A program made the translations under genes and the position numbers. A DNA stretch of 53,073 nucleotides from NCBI GenBank assembly GCA_903862935.1, contig CAIOZY010000038.1, positions 1-53,073 of the forward strand. The letters run 5' to 3'. This DNA is from an uncultured Opitutaceae bacterium (GTDB taxonomy: Bacteria > Verrucomicrobiota > Verrucomicrobiia > Opitutales > Opitutaceae). Under the pieces are notes generated by a model that was given only the letters and a program-made list of their open reading frames with translations, did not search any database and was not told the origin of the DNA. Below, piece by piece: positions 24,551 to 32,009 of the stretch. Positions within the stretch are counted from its first letter, which is position 1. Every line of letters starts with the position of its first letter.

Positions 24551-26839
24551 ATGCCCCAAGCCTCCCCCCCGTTCGAGCCCTTCATCCTGCCTCAGACTGT
24601 CGCGCGCGAGTTCACCCTCAGGGCCGTCCTGACCGGGACCATTCTCGGCGTAATATTCGGCGCCTCCTCCCTGTACCTTGCGCTGAAGGTGGGACTCACG
24701 GTCAGCGCATCGATCCCGGTTGCCGTCATCTCGCTGGCGATGTTCCGGGGCCTGTCGAAGGTGGGTGTGCGCGACGCGACGATCCTAGAGAACAACATCA
24801 CCCAGACCGCGGGATCCGCGGGCGAGTCGATCGCCTTCGGCGTCGCTGTCACGATGCCGGCGATCCTGATCCTGGGCTTCGACCTGGAGTTGAGCCGCGT
24901 GCTGCTGGTGGCGGCCCTGGGCGGGCTCCTCGGGATCCTGATGATGATTCCCCTGAGGCGGGCCCTGATCGTCAAGGAGCACGGGGTCCTCAAGTTTCCG
25001 GAGGGCACGGCCTGCGCCACGGTCCTGATAGCGGGAGCCTCCGAAGCGGACCAGCAGATGGCCTCACCCTCGGCCCGTGCGGAGATCCGCGCGGCGGAGG
25101 CGGCCGGCCTCGGCAAGTCGCCCGGGGGCAAGGTCATCTTCTTCGGTTTCTTCATCGGGCTTGTCTACAAGGTCCTCAATGTCGCCTTCAAGGGATGGCG
25201 CGACGTCCCGGAGAAAATCTTCGGGGCCCCGTTCACCGCCGGTTCGGTCAGCGTCGAGGTCTCCCCGGAATTGCTCGGAGTCGGCTACGTCATCGGCCCC
25301 AGGATTGCCTCGCTCATGTGCGCCGGCGGCGTCCTCGCCTACCTCGTCCTGATCCCGATGATCCGGTTTTTCGGCGAGCAGATCCCCGGACCCCTGTCCC
25401 CCGGGGCGATTCCCATCTCCCAGATGTCGCCCGCGCAGATCCGAAGCGCCTACGTCCTTTACATCGGGGCCGGTGCGGTCGCCGCCGGGGGCATTATCAG
25501 CCTGTTCCGCTCAATCCCGACGATTTGGCACGGTCTTCGCGCCGGGCTCCGCGACGTCGGGCTTTCACGCTCCAACTCTCCGGAGGCGAAGGCGGCGCCC
25601 CGAACCGACGTCGATCTTCCCATGAAGCTCGTCGGGATCGGCATTATCGTCCTGATCGTGGGGATCATTGCCGCGCCGGCCCTCCACATGAATCTGCTTG
25701 GGGCCCTCATGATCGTCGTATTTGGGTTTCTGTTCGTGACCGTGTCCTCCCGGCTGACCGGCGAGATCGGCTCCTCGTCGAATCCGATCTCCGGCATGAC
25801 GGTGGCGACGCTTTTGCTCACGTGCCTGGTCTTCCTGCTGGTCGGCTGGACGGGCGGAACCTACTACGTGACGGCCCTTTCCGTCGGGGCAATCGTCTGC
25901 ATCGCGGCCTCCAACGGGGGCGCGACCGCGCAGCCGCTCAAGACGGGATACCTGCTCGGCTCCACGCCCAAGTACCAGCAGATCGCGATCATATGCGGGG
26001 CGTTCGCCTCCGCCCTGACCCTGGGGCCCATCCTGCTAAAGCTGAACGAATCGGCCACGGTGTACGTCCCGATCGCCGAGGTGGCGCCGGCGGGCCTGCA
26101 GACCAACCCGGCGACCCTGTCGGTCCGGGAGAAGGTGGCCGGGATCCAGTCCCGCGACGACGCGGCAACTTACCTAGTCTGGCAAAAAACAAGCTTGGAG
26201 GGCGGAAGGCCGGGCAAATACCTCGTGGACCCGTCCGGAAAGGCCGTCTGGTACGTCGATCCCGGAATCAACGGCAGCTTCAACCGGCGCCCCGACGGCA
26301 GTGTTGTCCGCAAGTTTGACGCGCCCAAGGCAACGCTCATGTCCTACATCATCAAGGGAATACTCGATCGGAAGCTTCCCTGGGCCCTGGTGCTTCTGGG
26401 GGTCATGATCGCCATCGTACTGGAGATGTGTGGCCTTCCTTCTCTCGCGTTTGCGGTCGGCGTCTACCTGCCCCTGTCCTCGTCGACCCCAATCTGGATC
26501 GGAGGCCTCGTCCGCTGGCTTGTCGATTGGCATGTGTGGCGCAAGCACCGGCATGCCAACCTGACCGAGGACCAGCTGGTCGCTGAGGGCGACAAGAATC
26601 CCGGGGTGCTGCTTTCCTCCGGTTACATCGCGGGCGGCGCGATCGCCGGCATCATCATCGCCTTCCTCGCGGGGATCCTCGAGCCCGTGGACGCCGCACT
26701 CACCCGGTGGTCCACCACCCACAATCCCCTTTTCAACGGCCCGAACGCTGACCTGTTCTCGACGCTGCCCTTCCTCGCCCTTGCTGTGATCCTATACCTG
26801 GTGGGCCACGAAAAGCTCTTCAAGCCGGGCAAGGCATGA
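24551..26839 (+). CDS. OPT-family oligopeptide transporter
   Basis: The 762-aa membrane protein has many transmembrane segments. The OPT N-terminal pattern EFTLRAVLTGTILGVIFG and the following YLALKVGLTVSASIP are diagnostic, as are NNITQTAGSAGES and KFPEGTACATVL. In bacteria these proteins import peptides or metal chelates, probably with protons. A soluble loop (residues about 505-590) lies between transmembrane blocks. The start at 24551 is the ATG nearest the conserved N-terminus. Its last codons overlap nth by 4 bp (ATGA), linking the two genes translationally. Neighbouring M13 proteases could supply peptides, but a different substrate is possible. Confidence 0.9.
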   Translation: MPQASPPFEPFILPQTVAREFTLRAVLTGTILGVIFGASSLYLALKVGLTVSASIPVAVISLAMFRGLSKVGVRDATILENNITQTAGSAGESIAFGVAVTMPAILILGFDLELSRVLLVAALGGLLGILMMIPLRRALIVKEHGVLKFPEGTACATVLIAGASEADQQMASPSARAEIRAAEAAGLGKSPGGKVIFFGFFIGLVYKVLNVAFKGWRDVPEKIFGAPFTAGSVSVEVSPELLGVGYVIGPRIASLMCAGGVLAYLVLIPMIRFFGEQIPGPLSPGAIPISQMSPAQIRSAYVLYIGAGAVAAGGIISLFRSIPTIWHGLRAGLRDVGLSRSNSPEAKAAPRTDVDLPMKLVGIGIIVLIVGIIAAPALHMNLLGALMIVVFGFLFVTVSSRLTGEIGSSSNPISGMTVATLLLTCLVFLLVGWTGGTYYVTALSVGAIVCIAASNGGATAQPLKTGYLLGSTPKYQQIAIICGAFASALTLGPILLKLNESATVYVPIAEVAPAGLQTNPATLSVREKVAGIQSRDDAATYLVWQKTSLEGGRPGKYLVDPSGKAVWYVDPGINGSFNRRPDGSVVRKFDAPKATLMSYIIKGILDRKLPWALVLLGVMIAIVLEMCGLPSLAFAVGVYLPLSSSTPIWIGGLVRWLVDWHVWRKHRHANLTEDQLVAEGDKNPGVLLSSGYIAGGAIAGIIIAFLAGILEPVDAALTRWSTTHNPLFNGPNADLFSTLPFLALAVILYLVGHEKLFKPGKA

Positions 26840-27504
26840 GGACCGCGGCGGACTTCTCGACCCGGGCCGCGCGGGCCGCCTACATCGGCCGACGCCTGGC
26901 CGAGCTCTATCCGGAGACCCCCATACCGCTTGAGCACCGCGACCCCTACACCCTGCTAGTCGCGGTCGTCCTGTCAGCCCAGTGCACGGATAAGCGGGTC
27001 AACGAGGTGGCCCCAAGACTGTTCGCCCTGGCCGACAGCCCTGAGGGGATGACCCGCCTGCCGCTCGCCCGGATCCAGGAAACCATCCGCCCCTGCGGCC
27101 TGTCCCCGCAGAAGGCCCGGGCAATCCTCGGTTTGTCCCGGATCCTGGTCGAACGGCACCACGGCAGCGTCCCCCAGAGCTTTGAGGAATTGGAGGCCCT
27201 GCCCGGGGTCGGGCACAAGACGGCCAGCGTCGTCATGGCGCAGGCCTTTGGAGAACCCGCGTTTCCCGTCGACACCCACATCCACCGCCTGGCCCAGCGC
27301 TGGCGCCTGACCAGCGGACGGAACGTGGAGCAAACCGAGCGCGACCTGAAGCAGCTGTTTCCACGCAACCAATGGAACATCATGCACCTGCGCATAATCT
27401 ATTACGGCCGTGAGCACTGCACGGCCCGCGGCTGCGACGGCACGGTGTGCGAGATCTGCCGGACCCTGTTTTCCGCCCGCCGGCCGGTTTCGACCCGCAA
27501 ATAA
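26836..27504 (+). CDS. nth: Endonuclease III (DNA glycosylase/AP lyase)
   Basis: The 222-aa base-excision-repair enzyme removes oxidised pyrimidines. The helix-hairpin-helix LPGVGHKTASVV carries the catalytic Lys, and VDTHIHR carries the catalytic Asp. The C-terminal iron-sulfur region has four Cys, but spaced C-x4-C-x4-C-x2-C, ending CEIC, instead of the classical C-x6-C-x2-C-x5-C. Whether a 4Fe-4S cluster forms with this spacing is open. It overlaps the OPT transporter stop by 4 bp, an unusual partner for a repair gene. Confidence 0.92.
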   Translation: MRTAADFSTRAARAAYIGRRLAELYPETPIPLEHRDPYTLLVAVVLSAQCTDKRVNEVAPRLFALADSPEGMTRLPLARIQETIRPCGLSPQKARAILGLSRILVERHHGSVPQSFEELEALPGVGHKTASVVMAQAFGEPAFPVDTHIHRLAQRWRLTSGRNVEQTERDLKQLFPRNQWNIMHLRIIYYGREHCTARGCDGTVCEICRTLFSARRPVSTRK

Positions 27505-27620
27505 GCGCTTGCAAGGAGGGCCCGGCTCCTGTGTGTTCGACCCTCCATTGTCAGAAAGCACCCGTTCGATAAACAACAACCATCAACCATCGATCGCAAG
27601 GCGGCCCAACGGCCGACCTG

Positions 27621-27637
27621 TGTATTGAGAGAATACA
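27621..27637 (+). promoter_or_regulatory. Hairpin in the rpsB leader next to the start codon
   Basis: TGTATT-GAGAG-AATACA forms a 6-bp perfect stem with a 5-nt loop, ending 10 nt before the rpsB ATG, where a ribosome-binding site would be. No Shine-Dalgarno sequence is visible in the remaining nucleotides. A second GC-rich inverted pair (GGC...GCC, around 27601-27616) lies just upstream. It could be a translational operator for S2 autoregulation; that role is inference from position. Confidence 0.35.
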
Positions 27638-27647
27638 TAGATCACCC

Positions 27648-28556
27648 ATGAGCATCACCGTCACCCCCAAGGACCTGCTAGACGCAGGCGTTCATTTCGG
27701 GCACCAGACCAAGCGCTGGAACCCGCGTTCCAAGCCGTACGTCTTCGACCATCGTCAGGGCGTCACGATCATCGACCTGACGAAGACGTACGTGGCCCTA
27801 GAGAAGGCCTGCGCCTTCATCGAAGACACGGTCGCCAACGGAAACACGATTCTCCTGGTCGGCACCAAGCGCCAGGCCAAGGAAATCGTTCGCGAGGCCG
27901 CCGCTGCGACCAGCATGCCCTTCTGCGTCGACCGCTGGCTGGGCGGGACCCTCACCAACTACGAGACCGTCCGCCGCTCGATCGCGAAGTTCAAGAAGTA
28001 CCAGCAGATGGAAACCGCGGGCGAGCTCTCCAAGCTGCCCCGCAAGGAGGAGTCGGCCATCAAGCGCGCGATGGGCCGGATGCAGCGCAACTTCAACGGA
28101 ATCGTCGAAATGGGGGGGCTGCCCACTGCCCTGTTTGTCGTAGACATCAACCACGAGAAGATCGCCGTGGCCGAGGCCGCCCGCTGCAAGATCCCGTGCG
28201 CGGCGATCGTGGACACCAACTCTGACCCGGGAGCCGTCTCCCATCCGATCCCCGGCAACGACGACGCGGTCAAGTCGATCCGGATCATCGTCGACACCGT
28301 CGTCGCCGCGATCCAGTCCGGTCTTGCCCTGCGTGAGAGCCGCCGCGCCCAGCGCGGCACCGCTGAACTCAAGGCCCAGCAGGTAGCCGATGCGCCCGCC
28401 GCCCCGGTTCCCGCCGCCCCGGTGTCCGCCACCGAGGAGATCGACCTGTCCAAGGTGGAGATCCCCTCCGATGTCGTCCCCCTGGTTGAAGGCGACGCCG
28501 AGGCGCCGAAGCGCAAGATCGCCCGCCCCCGCAAGACCCCTGTCAAAGCCGAATAA
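27648..28556 (+). CDS. rpsB: 30S ribosomal protein S2
   Basis: The 302-aa small-subunit protein has a typical N-terminus (DLLDAGVHFGHQTKRWNP), followed by FVDRWLGGTLTNY, KLPRKEESAIKR, DINHEKIAVAEA and PGNDDAVKSI, all S2 signatures. It is longer than E. coli S2 (241 aa) because of a C-terminal tail of about 60 residues, Ala/Pro-rich and then acidic, ending in a basic Arg/Lys stretch. Such tails occur in several phyla. It is followed after 7 bp by tsf in the standard rpsB-tsf operon. Confidence 0.97.
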   Translation: MSITVTPKDLLDAGVHFGHQTKRWNPRSKPYVFDHRQGVTIIDLTKTYVALEKACAFIEDTVANGNTILLVGTKRQAKEIVREAAAATSMPFCVDRWLGGTLTNYETVRRSIAKFKKYQQMETAGELSKLPRKEESAIKRAMGRMQRNFNGIVEMGGLPTALFVVDINHEKIAVAEAARCKIPCAAIVDTNSDPGAVSHPIPGNDDAVKSIRIIVDTVVAAIQSGLALRESRRAQRGTAELKAQQVADAPAAPVPAAPVSATEEIDLSKVEIPSDVVPLVEGDAEAPKRKIARPRKTPVKAE

Positions 28557-28563
28557 GCACTCC

Positions 28564-29157
28564 ATGAGCATCGTCATTAACGCACAAATGGTCAACGACC
28601 TGCGCACCCAAACGGGTGCGGGTCTGCTCGACTGCAAGAAGGCCCTCACCGAGGCGAACGGCAACACGGAGGAGGCGATCACGATCCTGCGCAAGAAGGG
28701 GGCGGCGTCGGCGGCTAAGAAGGCCGACCGAGTCACCCGCGAAGGATTGATCGAGAGCTACATCCACGTCGGCTCCAAGGTCGGCGTCATGATCGAAGTC
28801 AACTGCGAGACCGACTTCGTCGCCCGCAATGAGGAGTTCAAGGTGTTCGTCCGCGACCTGTGCCTTCAGATTGCGGCCGCAAGCCCCCTGTACGTCTCCC
28901 GCGACCAGGTCCCCGAGGCCGATCTCGCAAAGGAGCGCGACATCGCGACCGCCCAAGTCCAGGGCAAGCCGCCGGCCGCTGTGCAGAAGATCGTCGAGGG
29001 CAAGCTCGAGAAGTACTTTTCGACTGTCTGCCTGATCGACCAGCCTTTCGTCAAGATGCCCGACAAGACGGTGAAGGAGATGCTCACCGAGAAGGTCGCA
29101 AAGATCGGCGAGAATATCCAGATTCGCCGTTTCGTGCGCTACCAGCTCGGCTCCTGA
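28564..29157 (+). CDS. tsf: Elongation factor Ts (short form)
   Basis: The 197-aa nucleotide-exchange factor acts on EF-Tu. The UBA-like N-terminal domain (LRTQTGAGLLDCKKALTEANGN) and the TDFVARN motif that inserts into EF-Tu are present. The length is close to the short Thermus-type EF-Ts (196 aa), which has one core subdomain, rather than the 283-aa E. coli type. The ATG at 28564 is 7 bp after the rpsB stop and directly precedes the conserved domain. Confidence 0.96.
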   Translation: MSIVINAQMVNDLRTQTGAGLLDCKKALTEANGNTEEAITILRKKGAASAAKKADRVTREGLIESYIHVGSKVGVMIEVNCETDFVARNEEFKVFVRDLCLQIAAASPLYVSRDQVPEADLAKERDIATAQVQGKPPAAVQKIVEGKLEKYFSTVCLIDQPFVKMPDKTVKEMLTEKVAKIGENIQIRRFVRYQLGS

Positions 29158-29219
29158 TCGGAAACGTCCGCAGGGGCGGCTCCTAGAGGACCGCCCCTTG
29201 GATTCCTCCTCGGACCTCG

Positions 29220-29627
29220 ATGAAGGTGACCCGACTGCAAATTGCCGCACGGGGCCTCGCGAACCGCTGCCCCAACTGTGGCGAACGGACGCTGTTCAAG
29301 GCGCGCTCGCTCTTCACGGTGAACCCGGAGTGCCCGGCGTGCGGGCTCAAGATCGAGCGCGACGAGGGGTTCTTCCTGGGATCGATGTCCCTCAACTACG
29401 GCGTCACCCTGGTCTGCTTCCTTATTCCCGTGACGCTGCTCGCCTACCGAGGCGTGATTGGGACGACAGCGGCCATCGTGATAGCCGGGGTTGGGTCAAT
29501 CGCCGTTCCGGCCCTCCTGTATCGATCGTCCCGCAGCTGCTGGCTGATGGCCTACTATCTGTTTCTTCCCAAGCACCTGCCCGCAAATCAGCCCGGGACG
29601 CAGCCCGGGGAAGATCAAAACACCTAA
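29220..29627 (+). CDS. DUF983 family membrane protein
   Basis: The 135-aa protein starts with a zinc-ribbon-like pair of motifs (CPNCG at about residues 18-22 and CPACG at about residues 38-42), followed by GFFLGSMSLNYG and two hydrophobic segments (GVTLVCFLIPVTLLAY and AAIVIAGVGSIAVPALLY). This is the DUF983 layout. The function is unknown. It lies 62 bp after tsf on the same strand and may be read through from that operon. Confidence 0.8.
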   Translation: MKVTRLQIAARGLANRCPNCGERTLFKARSLFTVNPECPACGLKIERDEGFFLGSMSLNYGVTLVCFLIPVTLLAYRGVIGTTAAIVIAGVGSIAVPALLYRSSRSCWLMAYYLFLPKHLPANQPGTQPGEDQNT

Positions 29628-29725
29628 GCGGTGGACGGGGCGTCAAGGACGCCGAAAATAGGCCCGCCGAAAATTTATAAGTTTATATTTTAAAATTACT
29701 TACAAATCTAAAAAGGGCCGCTCAT

Positions 29726-29754
29726 TTGACAGCGCAAAATTAGGCCCCTAATTG
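29726..29754 (+). promoter_or_regulatory. Candidate kamA promoter
   Basis: A perfect -35 TTGACA (29726-29731) lies 17 bp from TAATTG (29749-29754), in a strongly AT-rich 75-bp island (about 29660-29740) that may act as an UP element. The -10 match is poor. If correct, transcription would start only about 6-7 nt before the kamA ATG, giving an almost leaderless mRNA. Confidence 0.3.
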
Positions 29755-29767
29755 TCCGCTCACGCCG

Positions 29768-30967
29768 ATGCCCTTTTCCGATGACCGCACCTCCTGGTTT
29801 GAAGGTCAGGGATTGTGGCAGCATGTTCCCGAGTCCGATTGGCAAGACTGGATCTGGCAGCTAAAGAACCGGCTGACGACGATCGGGCAACTCGAGCAGT
29901 ACATGACCCTTACGGCCGAGGAGAGGGCAGGCTGCATCAACGCAAGCCACAAGCTCGCGCTGGCGATCACCCCCTACTTCTTCAACCTGATCGACCGGGA
30001 AAATCCCGACTGCCCTATCCGTCGACAGGTCATTCCTCGGGCTGCAGAAATGCTTGTGACCGAGGAGGAAATGCTCGATTCACTCGGCGAGGACAGCCAT
30101 TCGCCGGTTCCGGGCCTGGTCCACCGCTATCCCGACCGCGTGCTCTTCCTGGTGACGGACCGCTGCGCGGCCTACTGCCGCTACTGCACGCGGAGCCGCC
30201 TCGTGTCGAACGCCCAGGACTACAACTTCCACCCCGAGTTTGAGCAGGGCCTGCGCTACATCGAGGCCCATCCCGAGGTTCGCGACGTGCTGCTTTCGGG
30301 TGGAGACCCCCTGCTGCTCTCCGACAAAAAGATCGAGCACCTGCTGAGCCGCCTGCGCGAAATCCCCCACGTGGAGTTTATCCGGATCGGCTCCCGAATC
30401 CCGGTGTTTCTGCCCCAGCGCATAACGCCCGCGCTGGCCGACATTTTCCGCAAGTACGGCCCGATTTGGATGAGCATCCACGTGAACCATCCGAACGAGT
30501 GCACGGCCGAGCTCCGGGCGGCCTGCGACCGGCTTTCCTTTGCCGGCGTGCCTCTGGGAAACCAGAGCGTGCTGCTGCGCGGCGTGAACGACGACGCCGA
30601 GGTCATGAAGGCGCTCGTGCACCGGTTGCTGAGAATGCGCGTGCGCCCGTACTACCTGTACCAGATGGACCTCATCACAGGGGGAAGCCACTTCAGGACG
30701 GACATCGCCAAGGGGATCGAGATCATCCGCGCCCTGCGGGGGCACACCTCGGGTTACGCCGTTCCCCAGTTCGTCATCGACGCCCCGGGCGGCGGCGGAA
30801 AGGTGCCGATCAACCCGGACTACATCGAGTCGATCACCGAGGACGAGGCTGTCTTCCGCAACTACGAGGGAAAACTTTTCCGGTACCCGCTTAAGAGCAC
30901 ACCCCGGCGCGAGTCCGGCCAGGTCGAGGTCCAGCCCGAGGCCGTTCCATCCTCTTTTCGGGCCTGA
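29768..30967 (+). CDS. kamA: KamA-family radical SAM lysine 2,3-aminomutase
   Basis: The 399-aa radical SAM/PLP enzyme converts L-lysine to beta-lysine. The 4Fe-4S motif CAAYCRYC uses Cys133, Cys137 and Cys140. Asp301 (in YQMDL) and Asp338 (in VIDAPGGGGK) match the two aspartates, 37 residues apart, that hold the lysine amino group in the clostridial enzyme. Glutamate 2,3-aminomutases change these, so lysine is the likely substrate. The zinc-site cysteines of the clostridial enzyme are missing: NDD replaces NDC, and there is no C-terminal CxCxxC, the chain ending soon after. No beta-lysine acetyltransferase (ablB) or aminomutase pathway genes are adjacent. EF-P-modifying EpmB is a shorter alternative. 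Confidence 0.88.
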   Translation: MPFSDDRTSWFEGQGLWQHVPESDWQDWIWQLKNRLTTIGQLEQYMTLTAEERAGCINASHKLALAITPYFFNLIDRENPDCPIRRQVIPRAAEMLVTEEEMLDSLGEDSHSPVPGLVHRYPDRVLFLVTDRCAAYCRYCTRSRLVSNAQDYNFHPEFEQGLRYIEAHPEVRDVLLSGGDPLLLSDKKIEHLLSRLREIPHVEFIRIGSRIPVFLPQRITPALADIFRKYGPIWMSIHVNHPNECTAELRAACDRLSFAGVPLGNQSVLLRGVNDDAEVMKALVHRLLRMRVRPYYLYQMDLITGGSHFRTDIAKGIEIIRALRGHTSGYAVPQFVIDAPGGGGKVPINPDYIESITEDEAVFRNYEGKLFRYPLKSTPRRESGQVEVQPEAVPSSFRA

Positions 30968-30988
30968 TTGCCCCCCCGGCGCCCGCTC

Positions 30989-31012
30989 TGCCCCATGGGG
31001 CAAAAGATTTTT
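30989..31012 (+). terminator. Weak intrinsic terminator after kamA
   Basis: The palindrome TGCCCCATGGGGCA (30989-31002) can form a 5-bp stem with a CATG loop and is followed by AAAAGATTTTT. It lies 22 bp after the kamA stop. The stem is short, so efficiency is uncertain. Confidence 0.4.
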
Positions 31013-31093
31013 GGATTATTTTTGAGCATTCCCCGCCCCACGGCGTCTATCTCCTCGAAACAAGCCGTTCGCGAGAGCGGTTCTGTTTAAAGT

Positions 31094-31168
31094 AGTTCTT
31101 ACGGTTTGCTTGGTGTTAGGTCACACGGGGCGCTTCGCAAGGAGCGCCTCTTGTGTTTATGGGGGTCA
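31094..31168 (+). repeat. 75-nt repeated element with covarying hairpin, copy 1
   Basis: This aligns without gaps to 31270-31344 with 64 of 75 positions identical; the first 32 are identical. The second half folds into a hairpin with arms 31122-31136 and 31141-31155 and a GCAA loop. It has one C/T mismatch and two G-T wobbles, and is followed by GTTTA. Differences from copy 2 in the stem mostly keep or improve pairing. Likely roles are a small-RNA 3' end with terminator, a processing site, or a genome-wide REP-like element. I do not recognise a named family. Confidence 0.7.
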
Positions 31169-31269
31169 AGGTGCCGGAGAAAAAATCTGGAAATTTGTTT
31201 GATCGTTTTGGGGCCGGACGCGTCTACCTCTGTGCAGCCACAAAGATCGATAGAGCAAAGGGTGGTTGC

Positions 31270-31344
31270 AGTTCTTACGGTTTGCTTGGTGTTAGGTCAC
31301 ATGAGGCGCCCCGCAGGGGGCGCCTCACGTGTTTTAGGGGTTCA
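31270..31344 (+). repeat. 75-nt repeated element with covarying hairpin, copy 2
   Basis: This is the second copy, 176 nt downstream of the first. The stem (arms 31298-31312 and 31317-31331, loop GCAG) has 14 of 15 positions paired by Watson-Crick rules, with one A/C mismatch, and is followed by TTTTAGGGG. Relative to copy 1, T-A becomes C-G at the top of the stem, T-G becomes C-G, and G-T becomes A-T, so the structure rather than the sequence is kept. It lies just upstream of the lipoprotein promoter and would insulate that gene if it terminates transcription. Confidence 0.7.
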
Positions 31345-31348
31345 CTCC

Positions 31349-31377
31349 TTGAATACTTACCTAAGATATTCTATTGT
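31349..31377 (+). promoter_or_regulatory. Candidate promoter of the glycine-zipper lipoprotein gene
   Basis: TTGAAT (31349-31354), a 17-bp spacer and TATTGT (31372-31377) match the sigma-70 consensus at four of six positions in each box. The start would be near 31384, leaving a leader of about 64 nt before the ATG at 31448. The sequence is locally AT-rich, in contrast to the surrounding genes. Confidence 0.45.
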
Positions 31378-31447
31378 AATGTGATGGAAATAACACCGTT
31401 TCCAAAGCAATGGAACAAACGTCTGGGTAGTACGGACTAACTCAGCC

Positions 31448-31960
31448 ATGACCCAACCGACTAAGCTCATCCTAACTTTATCCCTGTGCGCTCTTTGCGC
31501 AGGTTGTGTGGGGACAGGACCCAATACACAGCAAGGGGCCGTCGCCGGTGGCGCATTGGGCGCTCTGGCCGGCGCTATCATTGGAAACAACAGCGCAGGC
31601 CACAACGGACTCGCTGGGGCCCTGATCGGCGGCGCCGCCGGGGCGATTGCCGGCGGAACCCTCGGCAACAGTGTCGATAACCAGAGGGGAACCCTGTACC
31701 GCTCCGAGCAGGAAGCGGCGACTACCGTCACAGTCCAGCAGCCCCCGGCCATGCCCGCGCCGCCCCAGGAGGTCATCACGGTGCAGCCCGGTCCCCCTGG
31801 AGCACTGTGGGTCAACGGGTATTATGCCTTTGATGGCTACCGCTACGTGTGGGTGGGTGGCCACTGGGAGATGCCTCCCCAGGGCTACCGGATCTATGTG
31901 GCTCCGCACTGGGCCTGGAGGCGCGGATCGTACGTCTACATCCGCGGCTACTGGCGCTGA
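31448..31960 (+). CDS. Glycine-zipper lipoprotein with C-terminal YxWxGGHW motif
   Basis: The 170-aa protein has a lipoprotein signal with lipobox LCAGC (Cys20). A glycine-zipper region (GGALGALAGAIIGNN, GALIGGAAGAIAGG) resembles the Gly-zipper segment of outer-membrane SlyB/OmpA-like proteins. A Pro-rich linker follows, then a WVNGYYAFDGYRYVWVGGHWEMPPQGYR segment with aromatic motifs of the WxxGxW/YxWxxG type seen in exported proteins. It is probably a small outer-membrane lipoprotein of envelope integrity or stress. It is preceded by its own promoter-like sequence and the repeat element. Confidence 0.75.
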   Translation: MTQPTKLILTLSLCALCAGCVGTGPNTQQGAVAGGALGALAGAIIGNNSAGHNGLAGALIGGAAGAIAGGTLGNSVDNQRGTLYRSEQEAATTVTVQQPPAMPAPPQEVITVQPGPPGALWVNGYYAFDGYRYVWVGGHWEMPPQGYRIYVAPHWAWRRGSYVYIRGYWR

Positions 31961-32009
31961 TCGGCGAGTCTTGCCGGCCGCCGGCCGCCGCGTTTGAGTA
32001 GGCGGCTGA

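Larger units (their letters stand above)
30968..31447. other. 480-bp non-coding region with terminator, two repeat elements and a promoter
   Basis: Between kamA and the glycine-zipper lipoprotein gene lie, in order: a weak kamA terminator, a 6-bp hairpin with a GCGA loop (31065-31080) followed by TTCTGTTT, a first 75-nt repeat, a spacer of about 100 bp without recognised features, a second repeat, and a promoter-like sequence. Two overlapping plus-strand reading frames cross the region, but the repeat pair is out of phase between them (offset 176 nt, not a multiple of three), so neither is likely to be coding. Confidence 0.6.

Noticed and set aside
31094-31344. Integron attC sites, because each copy contains GTTAGGT
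   Set aside because: No matching RYYYAAC core at the other end, no integrase, and the hairpin geometry does not fit attC.
31106-31440. Two overlapping reading frames of 92 and 95 codons across the repeat region
   Set aside because: The repeat copies fall in different frames of the two ORFs, the sequence is explained by the hairpin elements, and there is no family match.
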